Assembly (NCBI GenBank): GCA_944392545.1
Contig: CALXWW010000010.1
Span: 1 to 52,422 of the forward strand
From: an uncultured Clostridia bacterium
GTDB lineage: Bacteria > Bacillota > Clostridia > TANB77 > CAG-508
Reading direction: 5' to 3'
DNA: 52,422 nt
A program made the translations under genes and the position numbers. The number at the start of each line of letters is the position of its first letter. Within the stretch, counting starts at the first letter, position 1. This document shows, piece after piece, positions 27,586 through 36,164 of the stretch. Under the pieces are notes generated by a model, which did not search any database, was not told where the DNA came from, and saw only the letters and a program-made list of their open reading frames with translations.

Positions 27586-28626
27586 TTACTCATAAGATTC
27601 TAATATTTCTAATTCAAATTTTCCTGGCTTTACGTTGTCATCTTTTTCTATTATTACTTCTACATCATATACTTCTTTTAATTTTGTTATATTTTCTTTT
27701 TTATGTCCTATAATATTATTTACATTTATATCATTTGCTTTTATCTTAACTTTTTTTACTTTTGCATTTACTTTTTTTATTTCATTTACTATGCTATCAT
27801 ACCACATACTAGATTCTACTAATTGTCTAAAAGCTGGATGATATGGTCCTGCAACCACACTACTTTCTTTAGTACTTGGATCTGTTATTTCTTCTGTATT
27901 TTGAAGTCCTATTCGTATAATATTTATCTTTTTTCTATTAAATAAATTTACTATTTCTTTACATCTTTCTACCGCTTGTCCAACAGTAAGAGGTGTATAC
28001 TCTCCAGACTTGTATTCTCTCTCCAGTTCAGTATCTTTTATAACTAATACTGGATATATTCTAACAATTTTAGGTTTTAACTTTATTAGCTCTTTTGCTG
28101 TGTTTACTTCATCTTGTTTTGTACTTTCTGGAAGTCCTACCATCATTTGATGTCCTAATATAAATCCATACCTTCTTATTAATTTTGATGCATTTTTAAC
28201 GTCTTCTCCCGTATGGCCTCTTTTGCATCTACTTAATATGTAATTATTTGTTGACTGTACACCTAACTCTATCGTTTTTACATTATATCTTTTTAGCATT
28301 TTTAATATATCTTTATTTATACAATCTGGTCTCGTAGAGACTCTAATACTGTTTACTTTTTTACTATTTATGTATTCTTGTACTGCTTCCAAAAGTTCTT
28401 CTTGTTTTTCTTTTTCTATTGCAGTAAAACTTCCTCCAAAAAACGCAACTTCTACATATTTGTGATTATCCCTAAAGTTCTTAAGATAGTATTCTATTGT
28501 GTCTTTTACATCCTCTTTTGTTACCATTTTAGTTTGTCCACTTATTTTTTTCTGATTACAAAATGTACAATTATTTGGACAACCCAAATGTGGTACAAAT
28601 ATTGGTATTATATACTCTTTTTTCAT
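27586..28626 (-). CDS. Elp3-like radical SAM protein
   Basis: 346 residues from the ATG at 28626 (AAAGGAG upstream; the ATG at 28644 would contain its own ribosome site). The cluster motif is C-P-N-N-C-T-F-C near residue 16, preceded by P-H-L-G; F-F-G-G-S-F-T is the SAM-binding region and E-L-G-V-Q-S is typical of Elp3-type proteins. It probably modifies tRNA wobble uridine or a related base, but lacks the GNAT domain of full Elp3. The last 50 residues (I-I-G-H-K-K-E-N-I) look like a KH-type fold. It follows rnc by 32 bases, same strand. Confidence 0.8.
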   Translation of the reverse strand: MKKEYIIPIFVPHLGCPNNCTFCNQKKISGQTKMVTKEDVKDTIEYYLKNFRDNHKYVEVAFFGGSFTAIEKEKQEELLEAVQEYINSKKVNSIRVSTRPDCINKDILKMLKRYNVKTIELGVQSTNNYILSRCKRGHTGEDVKNASKLIRRYGFILGHQMMVGLPESTKQDEVNTAKELIKLKPKIVRIYPVLVIKDTELEREYKSGEYTPLTVGQAVERCKEIVNLFNRKKINIIRIGLQNTEEITDPSTKESSVVAGPYHPAFRQLVESSMWYDSIVNEIKKVNAKVKKVKIKANDINVNNIIGHKKENITKLKEVYDVEVIIEKDDNVKPGKFELEILESYE

Positions 28627-28658
28627 CACAGCCTCTCCTTTCAAAAATATATAGAAAA

Positions 28659-29333
28659 TTATTTAAGTTTTTCTAAAGCTTTTCCTGCTGCATCCATTTC
28701 AGCAGCCTTTTTTGTTCTGCCTTCTCCAATAGCAAGTTCTCTTCCATCAGCTTCTACTTTTACTGTAAATATTTTATCATGATCTGGTCCTATTTCTTTT
28801 ATTACTGTATATTTAATAGAAATATCTCCATTTTCCTGTAACTTTTCTTGTAGTACTGTCTTATGATCTTTCATTCCAACATGTCTTGTAGATTTTGCTA
28901 TAGCATCCTTTAAATTAGTTATTATAAATCTTTCAGCTGCTTCTAATCCTCCGTCAAAATAGATTGCTGCTATAGTGGCTTCTATACTGTCTGCTAGTAT
29001 TGCTGGTTTAGAATTTCCTCCACTATTTGCTTCACTTTTTCCTATCAAGATAAAATCACTAAAATTATGTAGTTTTGCTACATTGTATAAGCTATCTTCA
29101 CAAACCACTTCTGCTCTAACTTTAGTCATTTCACCTTCTCTTAATTTTTTGTAATTACTATATATATACTTACTTGATATATATTCTAATATGCTATCTC
29201 CTAAAAATTCTAATTTCTCATTACTTTCAGTTTTATTTTCATATGCATATGAAGTATGTGTTAATGCTTTTTTTAATAAATTCTTATCCTTAAAAGTATA
29301 ACCTATACTTTTTTCTAGTCTTTCAAAATTCAT
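28659..29333 (-). CDS. rnc: ribonuclease III
   Basis: 224 residues from the ATG at 29333, with GGAG ten bases upstream (a GTG at 29342 would be too close). Cuts double-stranded RNA in rRNA maturation and mRNA decay. The RNase III signature N-E-K-L-E-F-L-G-D-S-I-L is near residue 38 with the second acidic site A-D-S-I-E-A-T-I near 114; the dsRNA-binding domain (about 150-224) ends with G-R-T-K-K-A-A-E-M-D-A-A. Upstream of the radical SAM gene and downstream of acpP, as in other Firmicutes. Confidence 0.96.
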   Translation of the reverse strand: MNFERLEKSIGYTFKDKNLLKKALTHTSYAYENKTESNEKLEFLGDSILEYISSKYIYSNYKKLREGEMTKVRAEVVCEDSLYNVAKLHNFSDFILIGKSEANSGGNSKPAILADSIEATIAAIYFDGGLEAAERFIITNLKDAIAKSTRHVGMKDHKTVLQEKLQENGDISIKYTVIKEIGPDHDKIFTVKVEADGRELAIGEGRTKKAAEMDAAGKALEKLK

Positions 29334-29427
29334 TTTTTGCACTCTCCAATTCTTTTACTTCTATATTATTCTTAACATTTATATTATACACCTTTTTATA
29401 AGAAAAAAAAAGTAATTTTCAAAAACA

Positions 29428-29457
29428 AAAACTTAAGACTAAAATATCTTAAGTTTT
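29428..29457. terminator. second hairpin after acpP
   Basis: Eleven-bp stem (29428-29438 with 29447-29457), T-rich on both strands. With the next hairpin it makes a tandem terminator between acpP and rnc. Confidence 0.65.
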
Positions 29458-29488
29458 CTTTTGTTTTATTCTTTTTTCATAGATTAAA

Positions 29489-29534
29489 ACAAAAATGAGC
29501 TAAACAAGTATATTTACTATTTGCTCATTTTTGT
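29489..29534 (-). terminator. terminator of acpP
   Basis: Twelve-bp perfect stem (29489-29500 with 29523-29534), 22-nt loop, T-rich tail on the minus strand. Confidence 0.7.
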
Positions 29535-29536
29535 AA

Positions 29537-29779
29537 TTATGCTATATGATCTTTTATATAGTCTACAACATCACTTACAGAAACAACCTTTTCTGCATCT
29601 GCATCTGGTATTTCTATATCAAACTCTTCTTCAAGAGCCATTATTAATTCTACTATATCAAGTGAATCAGCCCCTAAATCATCTATAAAAGATGCTTCCA
29701 TTGTAACTGCTGTTTCAGCTACTCCTAGTTGTTCAACTATTATTCCTTTTACTTTTTCAAAAACTTCTTCTGAACTCAT
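29537..29779 (-). CDS. acpP: acyl carrier protein
   Basis: 80 residues, acidic four-helix protein. Carries the growing fatty acid on a phosphopantetheine arm at Ser39 in [10 protein letters not shown]. Length and the E-E-F-D-I-E-I-P-D motif fit AcpP. AAGGAGGTGA is the ribosome site. It lies between plsX (upstream, 183 bases) and rnc; the fabD, fabG and fabF genes often found near it are absent. Own promoter at 29827-29855. Confidence 0.96.
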   Translation of the reverse strand: MSSEEVFEKVKGIIVEQLGVAETAVTMEASFIDDLGADSLDIVELIMALEEEFDIEIPDADAEKVVSVSDVVDYIKDHIA

Positions 29780-29826
29780 TATATAAGTTCACCTCCTTAA
29801 ATTTTATCTAAAAACTTATTTACCTA

Positions 29827-29855
29827 ACAATAATACATATTAATTTAATTGTCAA
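29827..29855 (-). promoter_or_regulatory. promoter of acpP
   Basis: Minus strand TTGACA (29855-29850), 17-bp spacer, TATTGT (29832-29827). Confidence 0.55.
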
Positions 29856-29962
29856 TATATTTTATAAATTTTATTAAAATATTTGTTATTTTGCCTATTT
29901 TTCAATACTTTTTAGATACTTTAATAAAAAATATTTATTGTACTAACCAGTCTTATTTTACA

Positions 29963-31012
29963 TTATTCTTTTTCTTCTTTATTATCTTCTACTATATTTT
30001 TTCCTTCAAAAGCTTCAATCATTTTATCAACTGCTTTATTCTCTACAAATTTTTCAGCTTGCTTTATTGTAAATTCAAATAACTTTTCATCACTACTACC
30101 ATGTGCTTTTACAACAGGTTTTTTTACACCTAAAAATAATGCGCCACCATATTCTTTGTAATCTACTGTTTTAGAGAATCTCTTTATTGCTGGCAGACTT
30201 GGAAGTGCAGCAATTTTTGCTAGTATACTATGTGTTAAACTCTCTGTTAAACTTCTTTTTACAAATTTGCCTAATCCTTCAACTGACTTTAAGAAAACAT
30301 TTCCTGTAAATCCATCTGTTACAACAACATCTACTTTTCCTGAAAAAGCATCTCTTCCTTCTACATTTCCAATAAAGTTTATATCTAATTTCTCTGCATT
30401 TTCTTTTAATAATCTATAACTTTCTTTTGTAAGTTCATTACCTTTTGTCTCTTCTGTACCAATATTTAAAAGTCCAACAGCTGGTGCTCGCATTCCAAAA
30501 GTATTTTTTAAATATATACTTGCCATTTGTGCAAATTGAAGTAAATTAATTGGTTTGCAATTTGTATTAGAACCACAATCCATAAGAAGTAATCTACTTT
30601 TATATGCTGGTAATATTCCGGCAAGTGCTGGTCTATCTATTCCTTTAATTCTTCCTATTAAAAGAGTAGCACCTGTAAGTAATGCACCTGAATTACCTGC
30701 TGAAATAAATACATCTCCTTCTCCTGCTTTTAACATATTAAAACCAACTACCATTGAAGAATCTTTTTTATGTTTAATAGCTTGTGTTGGTATATCTTCC
30801 ATTTCTATTGTTTCAGTTGAATTTTTTATAGAAAGTCTTGGAGATATATCTTCTATGTCTTTGCCATATAGTTCTTTAATTCTTTGTTTTATAACTTCTT
30901 CTTTTCCTATTAAAACTACCTTTGCAGATATTTGGTTAATTGCTTTTATTGCACCTTTTATGTTTGCATCTGGTGCATTATCTCCGCCCATTGCATCAAG
31001 TAAAATAATCAT
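29963..31012 (-). CDS. plsX: phosphate acyltransferase PlsX
   Basis: 349 residues. Makes acyl-phosphate from acyl-ACP for phosphatidate synthesis at the membrane. Begins M-I-I-L-L-D-A-M-G-G-D-N-A-P as in all PlsX; further blocks are S-A-G-N-S-G-A-L-L, L-D-C-G-type L-M-D-C-G-S-N and V-T-D-G-F-T-G-N-V. An AGGAGG site precedes the ATG. A TTGACT promoter lies upstream, flanked by two copies of a TTAGTAC-containing repeat. Confidence 0.95.
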   Translation of the reverse strand: MIILLDAMGGDNAPDANIKGAIKAINQISAKVVLIGKEEVIKQRIKELYGKDIEDISPRLSIKNSTETIEMEDIPTQAIKHKKDSSMVVGFNMLKAGEGDVFISAGNSGALLTGATLLIGRIKGIDRPALAGILPAYKSRLLLMDCGSNTNCKPINLLQFAQMASIYLKNTFGMRAPAVGLLNIGTEETKGNELTKESYRLLKENAEKLDINFIGNVEGRDAFSGKVDVVVTDGFTGNVFLKSVEGLGKFVKRSLTESLTHSILAKIAALPSLPAIKRFSKTVDYKEYGGALFLGVKKPVVKAHGSSDEKLFEFTIKQAEKFVENKAVDKMIEAFEGKNIVEDNKEEKE

Positions 31013-31024
31013 AAGTTTCCTCCA

Positions 31025-31158
31025 ATATTTTAGTACTATATTATTTTCTATATTATTTCTTAAATATATATTAATATTTAATTATTTTATAACTTATATT
31101 TACTAAAGTCAATTAAAAAATATAAATTACACTAATAAAATAAATATATTTTAGTACT
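31025..31158. repeat. 13-bp direct repeat flanking the plsX promoter
   Basis: ATATTTTAGTACT occurs at 31025-31037 and again at 31146-31158, on either side of the plsX promoter (31084-31112). TTAGTAC is the half-site of the known fatty-acid repressor FapR, but no inverted partner is seen at either copy. Confidence 0.6.
31084..31112 (-). promoter_or_regulatory. promoter of plsX
   Basis: Minus strand TTGACT (31112-31107), 17-bp spacer, TAAAAT (31089-31084). Confidence 0.6.
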
Positions 31159-31182
31159 TTTTTTAATTAATAAATAGTATAT

Positions 31183-31213
31183 TAAAAGGATTAGGTCTAC
31201 CCTAATCCTTTTA
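31183..31213 (-). terminator. terminator of the M23 gene
   Basis: Thirteen-bp perfect stem (31183-31195 with 31201-31213), 5-nt loop, only a weak T tract. Confidence 0.65.
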
Positions 31214-31215
31214 TA

Positions 31216-32166
31216 TTAATTATATAAATAATTTTGTGGGTCTATTTCAGTTCCGTCTACTAATACTTCAAAGTGTAAGTGGTTACCTGTTGAATTACCT
31301 GTAGAACCCACAGCTGCAATTACATCTCCTGCTTCTATTTTTTCTCCTGCTGAAACATATAACTCACTACAGTGTGCATAATATGTTTCTATACCATTAC
31401 CATGCGACATTTTTACAACATACCCATATCCACCACTATATCCAGCAAATGTAACTGTACCATCTGCAGCAGCTCTTATAGAAGTACCTGCTGGTGCAGC
31501 TATATCAAGTCCTGTATGTCCATATGTTCTTATGCTTTCTCTATTACCAAATCTGGAAGTTATTATACCAGATACTGGTGTAACTTCTAAATAAACTCCT
31601 TGTACAGTATGAGATTCAATTTCTTGTTTCTCTGCTATTTCTTCTTCTATTTCTTTTATTTTTTCTTCTATGTTGTTATTTAAAGTAGTTTTCGCTACTT
31701 TAACTGTACTTTCATCTTTTTTATCAGTTGTAATAATATTAGTTATACCAATGTCCAATTCTAAATCATCTTCATATTTTTCTGTCATTTCATCAACAAT
31801 TTTTTCAGCTTCTTCTAAGCTTGCTAGAACAGCTTTTTCTTCACCATCTAGTGTCACGGCATATAGTTTATATGTTGTTTCAGAATTTTCCTCTATTTTA
31901 GCTAATATTGCTTCTTCATTTGTTTGTTCTGATTTATTAACCAATTTAAATTTATATTCTGGCATATTCTCAATTGTAGTATACAATTTTGCCTCTTCTT
32001 CTTTATTTATTATTTCATTTACTTTGTTTTCAAACTCATTTTTATTTGCTATATAACCTACAGATTCACCCGCTATCGTTACTTCACATACTAAATCGAA
32101 TTTGAATAAAACAATTAACATTATTATAAACAGTGCAATCGCTACTATATTTATAAGCCTAATCAT
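31216..32166 (-). CDS. membrane-anchored M23 metallopeptidase
   Basis: 316 residues. An N-terminal membrane helix (about 5-22) leads to a Lys/Glu-rich region with coiled character (about 40-185) and a C-terminal M23/LytM domain (about 195-310). Zinc ligands His217 and Asp221 (G-H-T-G-L-D) and His298 (H-L-H-F-E) and the helper His265 (Y-A-H-C) are all present, so it should cut peptidoglycan cross-bridges. The ATG at 32166 has only a weak ribosome site; a strong AAAGGAG lies 40-50 bases upstream, in front of in-frame ATT codons, so the real start may be further out. A good promoter lies at 32240-32268. Confidence 0.85.
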   Translation of the reverse strand: MIRLINIVAIALFIIMLIVLFKFDLVCEVTIAGESVGYIANKNEFENKVNEIINKEEEAKLYTTIENMPEYKFKLVNKSEQTNEEAILAKIEENSETTYKLYAVTLDGEEKAVLASLEEAEKIVDEMTEKYEDDLELDIGITNIITTDKKDESTVKVAKTTLNNNIEEKIKEIEEEIAEKQEIESHTVQGVYLEVTPVSGIITSRFGNRESIRTYGHTGLDIAAPAGTSIRAAADGTVTFAGYSGGYGYVVKMSHGNGIETYYAHCSELYVSAGEKIEAGDVIAAVGSTGNSTGNHLHFEVLVDGTEIDPQNYLYN

Positions 32167-32239
32167 TTCTTTTGTACAGTATTTAATTTTCCTGTTTAAA
32201 ATATAAATTCACTCTCCTTTTTTCAACGTGACAAAGTTA

Positions 32240-32268
32240 ATTATACTATATATTGTATTCAATTTCAA
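32240..32268 (-). promoter_or_regulatory. promoter of the M23 gene
   Basis: Minus strand TTGAAA (32268-32263), 17-bp spacer, TATAAT (32245-32240). Confidence 0.75.
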
Positions 32269-32350
32269 ATCATATATTCTTTTTTCTCGTATTTTGACTA
32301 ATTTTGAGACTTTTGCCAGATACTAAATGTTGATTTATTCCATACTTTTC

Positions 32351-32394
32351 TTCCTTTTTCTCACTTTTTCTCACTTTTCCTCATTTTTTCTCAT
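32351..32394. repeat. 10-bp-period pyrimidine repeat
   Basis: Four to five units of about TCACTTTTTC in exact 10-base register at 32351, 32361, 32371, 32381 and 32391 (units TTCCTTTTTC, TCACTTTTTC, TCACTTTTCC, TCATTTTTTC). The minus strand is purine-rich. One unit per helical turn puts each on the same face of the DNA. It lies 80-125 bases upstream of the M23 promoter. Confidence 0.7.
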
Positions 32395-32429
32395 ATTGAC
32401 TTTTAACAAAAATTACTATCCATACAAAA

Positions 32430-32459
32430 AAATGCCAAAAAATAGCATTTTTGGCATTT
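32430..32459 (-). terminator. terminator of the P-type ATPase gene
   Basis: Twelve-bp perfect stem (32430-32441 with 32448-32459), 6-nt loop, seven T residues on the minus strand. Confidence 0.85.
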
Positions 32460-32499
32460 AAAATTATTGTTATCTATAATATGTTATTTCTTAACATAT

Positions 32500-35211
32500 C
32501 TACTCCGCTAATTTTCTTTGTTTTAAAATTTTAATAGAAGAAGTATTTCTTAAGTAATTATCTAATTTCTTTTGTAATTCTATTATTATAATTGGCATAA
32601 TAGATATACCTAAAGTATATAGCCATTGAGTTCCATTTAGTGGTATTAAACCAAATATATTAGCAAAGGCTGGTATCATAACTACCGCTACTTGCAAAGC
32701 AGTACCTAATAAAAATGCACCAATTAAATATCTGTTTTCTAACAATCCAACTTTAAATATAGATTCCTCACTTTTTATATTAAAACTATGTATTAACTCT
32801 AGCATTGCTATGGATACAAATGCCATTGTTCTTCCTACTTCTAAGCCATATAAATTTGTTCCTATACTAAATGCAACTAGTGTAAGCATTCCTATCATTA
32901 TTCCTTCTAATATGATTTTACTCCATAATCCATCTGCAAATATACTTTTTCTACTATTTCTAGGCTTTTTATTCATAAGTTTTTTATCTGGTGCTTCCAA
33001 TCCTATTGCTATCGCTGGGAGTGAGTCTGTAATTAGATTAATCCATAAAAGCTGTATAGCAAGCAATGGAGATTTTAGTCCTAAAACTAATCCCATAAAA
33101 ATTGTTACGATTTCACCAATATTAGTTGCAATTAAAAAATGTATTGCCTTTCGTATGTTTTCAAAAATATTTCTACCTTGCTTTACTGCTTCTACAATAG
33201 TTATAAAATTATCATCTGCTAGAATCATATCAGCTGCATTTTTTGCTACGTCCGTGCCATTTTTTCCCATTGCTATTCCTATATCTGCTTTTTTAAGTGC
33301 TGGTGCATCATTTACCCCGTCACCTGTCATTGCTACTACTGCACCTGTTTTTTGAAATGCTTCAACTATGCGTACTTTATGTTCGGGAGATACCCTTGCA
33401 AATACAGAATATTTAGAAATATTTTTTTCTAACTCAATTTTTGAGATTCTATCTAATTCCTTTCCTGTTATCGCTAAATTATTATTTTCCATTATTCCTA
33501 ACTCTTTTGCTATAGCCTTAGCAGTTAAAATATGATCTCCTGTAATCATTACAGTTTTTATACCTGCCTTTTTACAGTTTTGTACCGCTTCTTTTACTCC
33601 TTCTCTTGGTGGGTCAATCATTCCTATTAGCCCAACAAAAATTAAATTTTTTTCTATTGTTTCGCTTTCTAAATTACTTGGAAGTCTTGGTATCGTAGAA
33701 TACGCCACCGCTATTACCCTTAATGCATTTTCTGCCATTTTACTATTTATATTTTCTATTTTTATTATCATTTCATTATTTAAGGCATTTACTTTTCCAT
33801 TCAAGTAATATTGGGAACATTTTTTTAGTATAACTTCTGGTGCCCCTTTAGTTACACATAAGAATTTTTCTTCTTTACTATGTATTAATTCGGTTATTTT
33901 TATATCTTCTAAACTATTTTCATCATCGCCTACCTTTTCTAAATTTATTTTATGTATCGTGCTCATCATTTTTCTATCTGAGTCAAATGGTATGTCATTA
34001 ATTCTAATAAATTTTTGGTATAATCTTTCTTTGTACTTTCCTTGCTCTCTTGCTGCATTTATAATTGCAAGTTCTGTTGCTTCTCCAACTTCTTCTTCAA
34101 CATCTGTACACATTGTTCCTAATTCCAAAATTATGTCTTTTTGAAAATCTAAACTTTCTCCTTTAATGTCCATTATTTTAGTAACTTTCATTTTGTTTTG
34201 AGTAAGGGTTCCTGTCTTATCCGAACAAATTACACTACTGCTTCCTAACGTTTCAACAGCTGGTAACTTTCTAATTATACTATTTTTTCTTGCCATTCTA
34301 GTTACTCCAATAGATAACATTATTGTAACTATTGCAGGTAAGCCTTCTGGTATTGCTGCTACTGCAAGTCCCACTGAAGTCATAAACATTTCAATCGGTT
34401 CTATCTTTTTAAGTATTCCTATAACAAATATAAATGCACAAATACATAAACAAGCAATTCCTAAAGTTTTTCCTACTTCTCCAAGTTTCTTTTGAATTGG
34501 AGTTTCTGGAGACTCATTTGTTATTATCATTTTAGCAATTTGTCCCACTTTAGTATTCATACCAATATCTGTTACTATTCCCTCTCCATGCCCGTTTACA
34601 ACTATGGTATTTGCAAATGCCATATTTAATGTATCTCCTACCTGAGTTTTACTATCTAGTAGTACTTCTGCATCTTTAGTTACTGGTACTGTTTCTCCAG
34701 TCAAACTAGATTCTTCTATTTTTAGATTATAGCTGTTTATTAATCTACAGTCTGCTGGGACAAAATTTCCTGCCTCTAATAAAACAATATCTCCGGGAAC
34801 TACTTCTGTTCCCTTAATAGTAACTATTCTTCCATCTCTTCTTACCTTAGCAACAGGTGCTGACATATCTTTTAATGCTTCTAATGATTTCTCTGCTTTT
34901 GCCTCTTGTACTAATCCCATAATAGCATTTAGTACAACTATGGAAATTATAATTATGGAATCTATATAATCATTTTCGCCCTGTATATATGATACAACTG
35001 CTGATATAATTGCTGCTATTATTAAAATAATTATCATAAAGTCTTTAAATTCTTTTATAAATCTGATAAATAGACTTTCCTTTTTTTGTTCTTCTAGTTT
35101 GTTAGGTCCATGTTTATTTTTTCTATTTTCTGCCTCTTCTTTACTTAAGCCTCTCTCAATGCTTGTCCTTAATTTTCTTGCCACTTCATTAATATTAAAA
35201 GACTGCCACAT
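32500..35211 (-). CDS. calcium-type P-type (P2) cation ATPase
   Basis: 903 residues from the ATG at 35211. Pumps a cation (probably Ca2+) out of the cytoplasm. Catalytic Asp331 in C-S-D-K-T-G-T-L-T, the actuator T-G-E (171-173), P-E-G-L in helix 4 (288-291) and T-G-D-G-V-N-D-A-P in the hinge are intact. Segments N-T-D...in the C-terminal helices (W-I-N-L-I-T-D-S-L-P-A) fit Ca2+ binding. The frame opens at a GTG (35223) but AAAGGAG is 11 bases before the ATG. Stands alone, 65 bases after the GNAT gene. Confidence 0.92.
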   Translation of the reverse strand: MWQSFNINEVARKLRTSIERGLSKEEAENRKNKHGPNKLEEQKKESLFIRFIKEFKDFMIIILIIAAIISAVVSYIQGENDYIDSIIIISIVVLNAIMGLVQEAKAEKSLEALKDMSAPVAKVRRDGRIVTIKGTEVVPGDIVLLEAGNFVPADCRLINSYNLKIEESSLTGETVPVTKDAEVLLDSKTQVGDTLNMAFANTIVVNGHGEGIVTDIGMNTKVGQIAKMIITNESPETPIQKKLGEVGKTLGIACLCICAFIFVIGILKKIEPIEMFMTSVGLAVAAIPEGLPAIVTIMLSIGVTRMARKNSIIRKLPAVETLGSSSVICSDKTGTLTQNKMKVTKIMDIKGESLDFQKDIILELGTMCTDVEEEVGEATELAIINAAREQGKYKERLYQKFIRINDIPFDSDRKMMSTIHKINLEKVGDDENSLEDIKITELIHSKEEKFLCVTKGAPEVILKKCSQYYLNGKVNALNNEMIIKIENINSKMAENALRVIAVAYSTIPRLPSNLESETIEKNLIFVGLIGMIDPPREGVKEAVQNCKKAGIKTVMITGDHILTAKAIAKELGIMENNNLAITGKELDRISKIELEKNISKYSVFARVSPEHKVRIVEAFQKTGAVVAMTGDGVNDAPALKKADIGIAMGKNGTDVAKNAADMILADDNFITIVEAVKQGRNIFENIRKAIHFLIATNIGEIVTIFMGLVLGLKSPLLAIQLLWINLITDSLPAIAIGLEAPDKKLMNKKPRNSRKSIFADGLWSKIILEGIMIGMLTLVAFSIGTNLYGLEVGRTMAFVSIAMLELIHSFNIKSEESIFKVGLLENRYLIGAFLLGTALQVAVVMIPAFANIFGLIPLNGTQWLYTLGISIMPIIIIELQKKLDNYLRNTSSIKILKQRKLAE

Positions 35212-35275
35212 ATATCTCAACACTCCTTTGTTTTAGGTTATATTAATATATATGCGCGCAGTCTTAAAATTATAA

Positions 35276-35896
35276 CTATTTCGTTATATTTTTTAAATCA
35301 CATAACATCTGTAATAAATATTGTCCTTCATTATTTTCCCTTTCATCTTTTTCTAGATTTCTTTTTCCAAAGCATACAAATCCATTACTTTCATAAAATT
35401 CTCTTAATTTTGGTTTATCTTCACATTCTAGGAATATAAATCTTCCTCCTAGTATATCTTGTGCTTCTTTTATTTTATCACAGGCCATTTTTAAAAGTAT
35501 ATCGCCCGTAATTAGCCTATTATATTCATTATAGTAGTTTTTCCCTAACTGTCCAATTAAAGGCAGTGCAATATAGTAACTTTTAGCATTATTGTCATAC
35601 TCTGCATATTTTAAGAGTTTTTTCTTTTTCGTATTGCTTAAATATAACTTTTTTATACTAGTTCCTTTATTTGCAATAGAAAAATAACCTACAATTACTT
35701 CTTCATCTTTATATGAAGAAGTAACAATAAATGTTTTTGCTATGTCTTGCTTTGAAAATTCAATAGCTTTTTGCTTTAAAAAATATTCTACGTCTCTATT
35801 AATTTTACATTCAAAATCTTTTAATATATCTTTTGTTTCTTTTTCTCCTAATGCATTATAGATATCCTTTAAATTTATTATTTTATATCCCTTCAA
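35276..35896 (-). CDS. GNAT-family acetyltransferase, putative toxin
   Basis: 206 residues with a TTG start (AAGAGA upstream; no other Met near). The GNAT core is seen in R-L-I-T-G-D-I-L-L-K-M-A, the acetyl-CoA binding region, and in F-L-E-C-E-D-K-P-K-L-R-E-F-Y-E-S-N-G-F, the family C-terminal strand-helix motif. This type is often found as the toxin of clostridial GNAT toxin-antitoxin pairs; related GNAT toxins acetylate aminoacyl-tRNA. Here a 57-residue Lys-rich gene ends 3 bases upstream. Toxin function is inferred from pairing, not shown. Confidence 0.65.
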   Translation of the reverse strand: MKGYKIINLKDIYNALGEKETKDILKDFECKINRDVEYFLKQKAIEFSKQDIAKTFIVTSSYKDEEVIVGYFSIANKGTSIKKLYLSNTKKKKLLKYAEYDNNAKSYYIALPLIGQLGKNYYNEYNRLITGDILLKMACDKIKEAQDILGGRFIFLECEDKPKLREFYESNGFVCFGKRNLEKDERENNEGQYLLQMLCDLKNITK

Positions 35897-35899
35897 TAT

Positions 35900-36073
35900 T
35901 TATCTCTTAAATATCTTCCTTATTTTTTCTTCATCTTTCACAGTTTCTACTGCTTTATTATATTTTACATTCTTTTTCTTTTTTCCCTCTGCATTTTCTA
36001 ATGCATCTATGAAATCTGCTACAGATGATTTGTTTTTTATTGAAATATTTTTTAAAAAACTTTTAGTTGCCAT
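35900..36073 (-). CDS. small basic protein, putative antitoxin of the GNAT pair
   Basis: 57 residues from the ATG at 36073 (AGGAG eight bases upstream), starting M-A-T-K-S-F-L-K-N-I. The frame can be read 20 residues further up, but that part has no ribosome site and overlaps a promoter. Helical, Lys/Glu-rich; the N-terminal segment S-I-K-N-K-S-S-V-A-D-F-I-D-A-L-E resembles the short partners that precede clostridial GNAT toxins. Stop lies 3 bases before the toxin start, so translation is coupled. Two promoters upstream. Confidence 0.6.
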   Translation of the reverse strand: MATKSFLKNISIKNKSSVADFIDALENAEGKKKKNVKYNKAVETVKDEEKIRKIFKR

Positions 36074-36112
36074 ATTATCATCTCCTATTTTATTATATGC
36101 GATATCTATATA

Positions 36113-36141
36113 ATTATAGCATAAGATTAACATAATATCAA
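36113..36141 (-). promoter_or_regulatory. proximal promoter of the toxin-antitoxin pair
   Basis: Minus strand TTGATA (36141-36136), 17-bp spacer, TATAAT (36118-36113). Confidence 0.65.
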
Positions 36142-36164
36142 TTTTATTTGTCTTAAGTTTTATA

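Larger units (their letters stand above)
32167..32499. other. regulatory interval upstream of the M23 gene
   Basis: 333 bases with no gene. Contains the M23 promoter, a pyrimidine-rich tandem repeat (32351-32394) and the terminator of the P-type ATPase gene (32430-32459). Confidence 0.6.

Noticed and set aside
32396..32424. Plus-strand promoter TTGACT after the pyrimidine repeat
   Set aside because: No -10 box at 16-18 bp and no plus-strand gene downstream.
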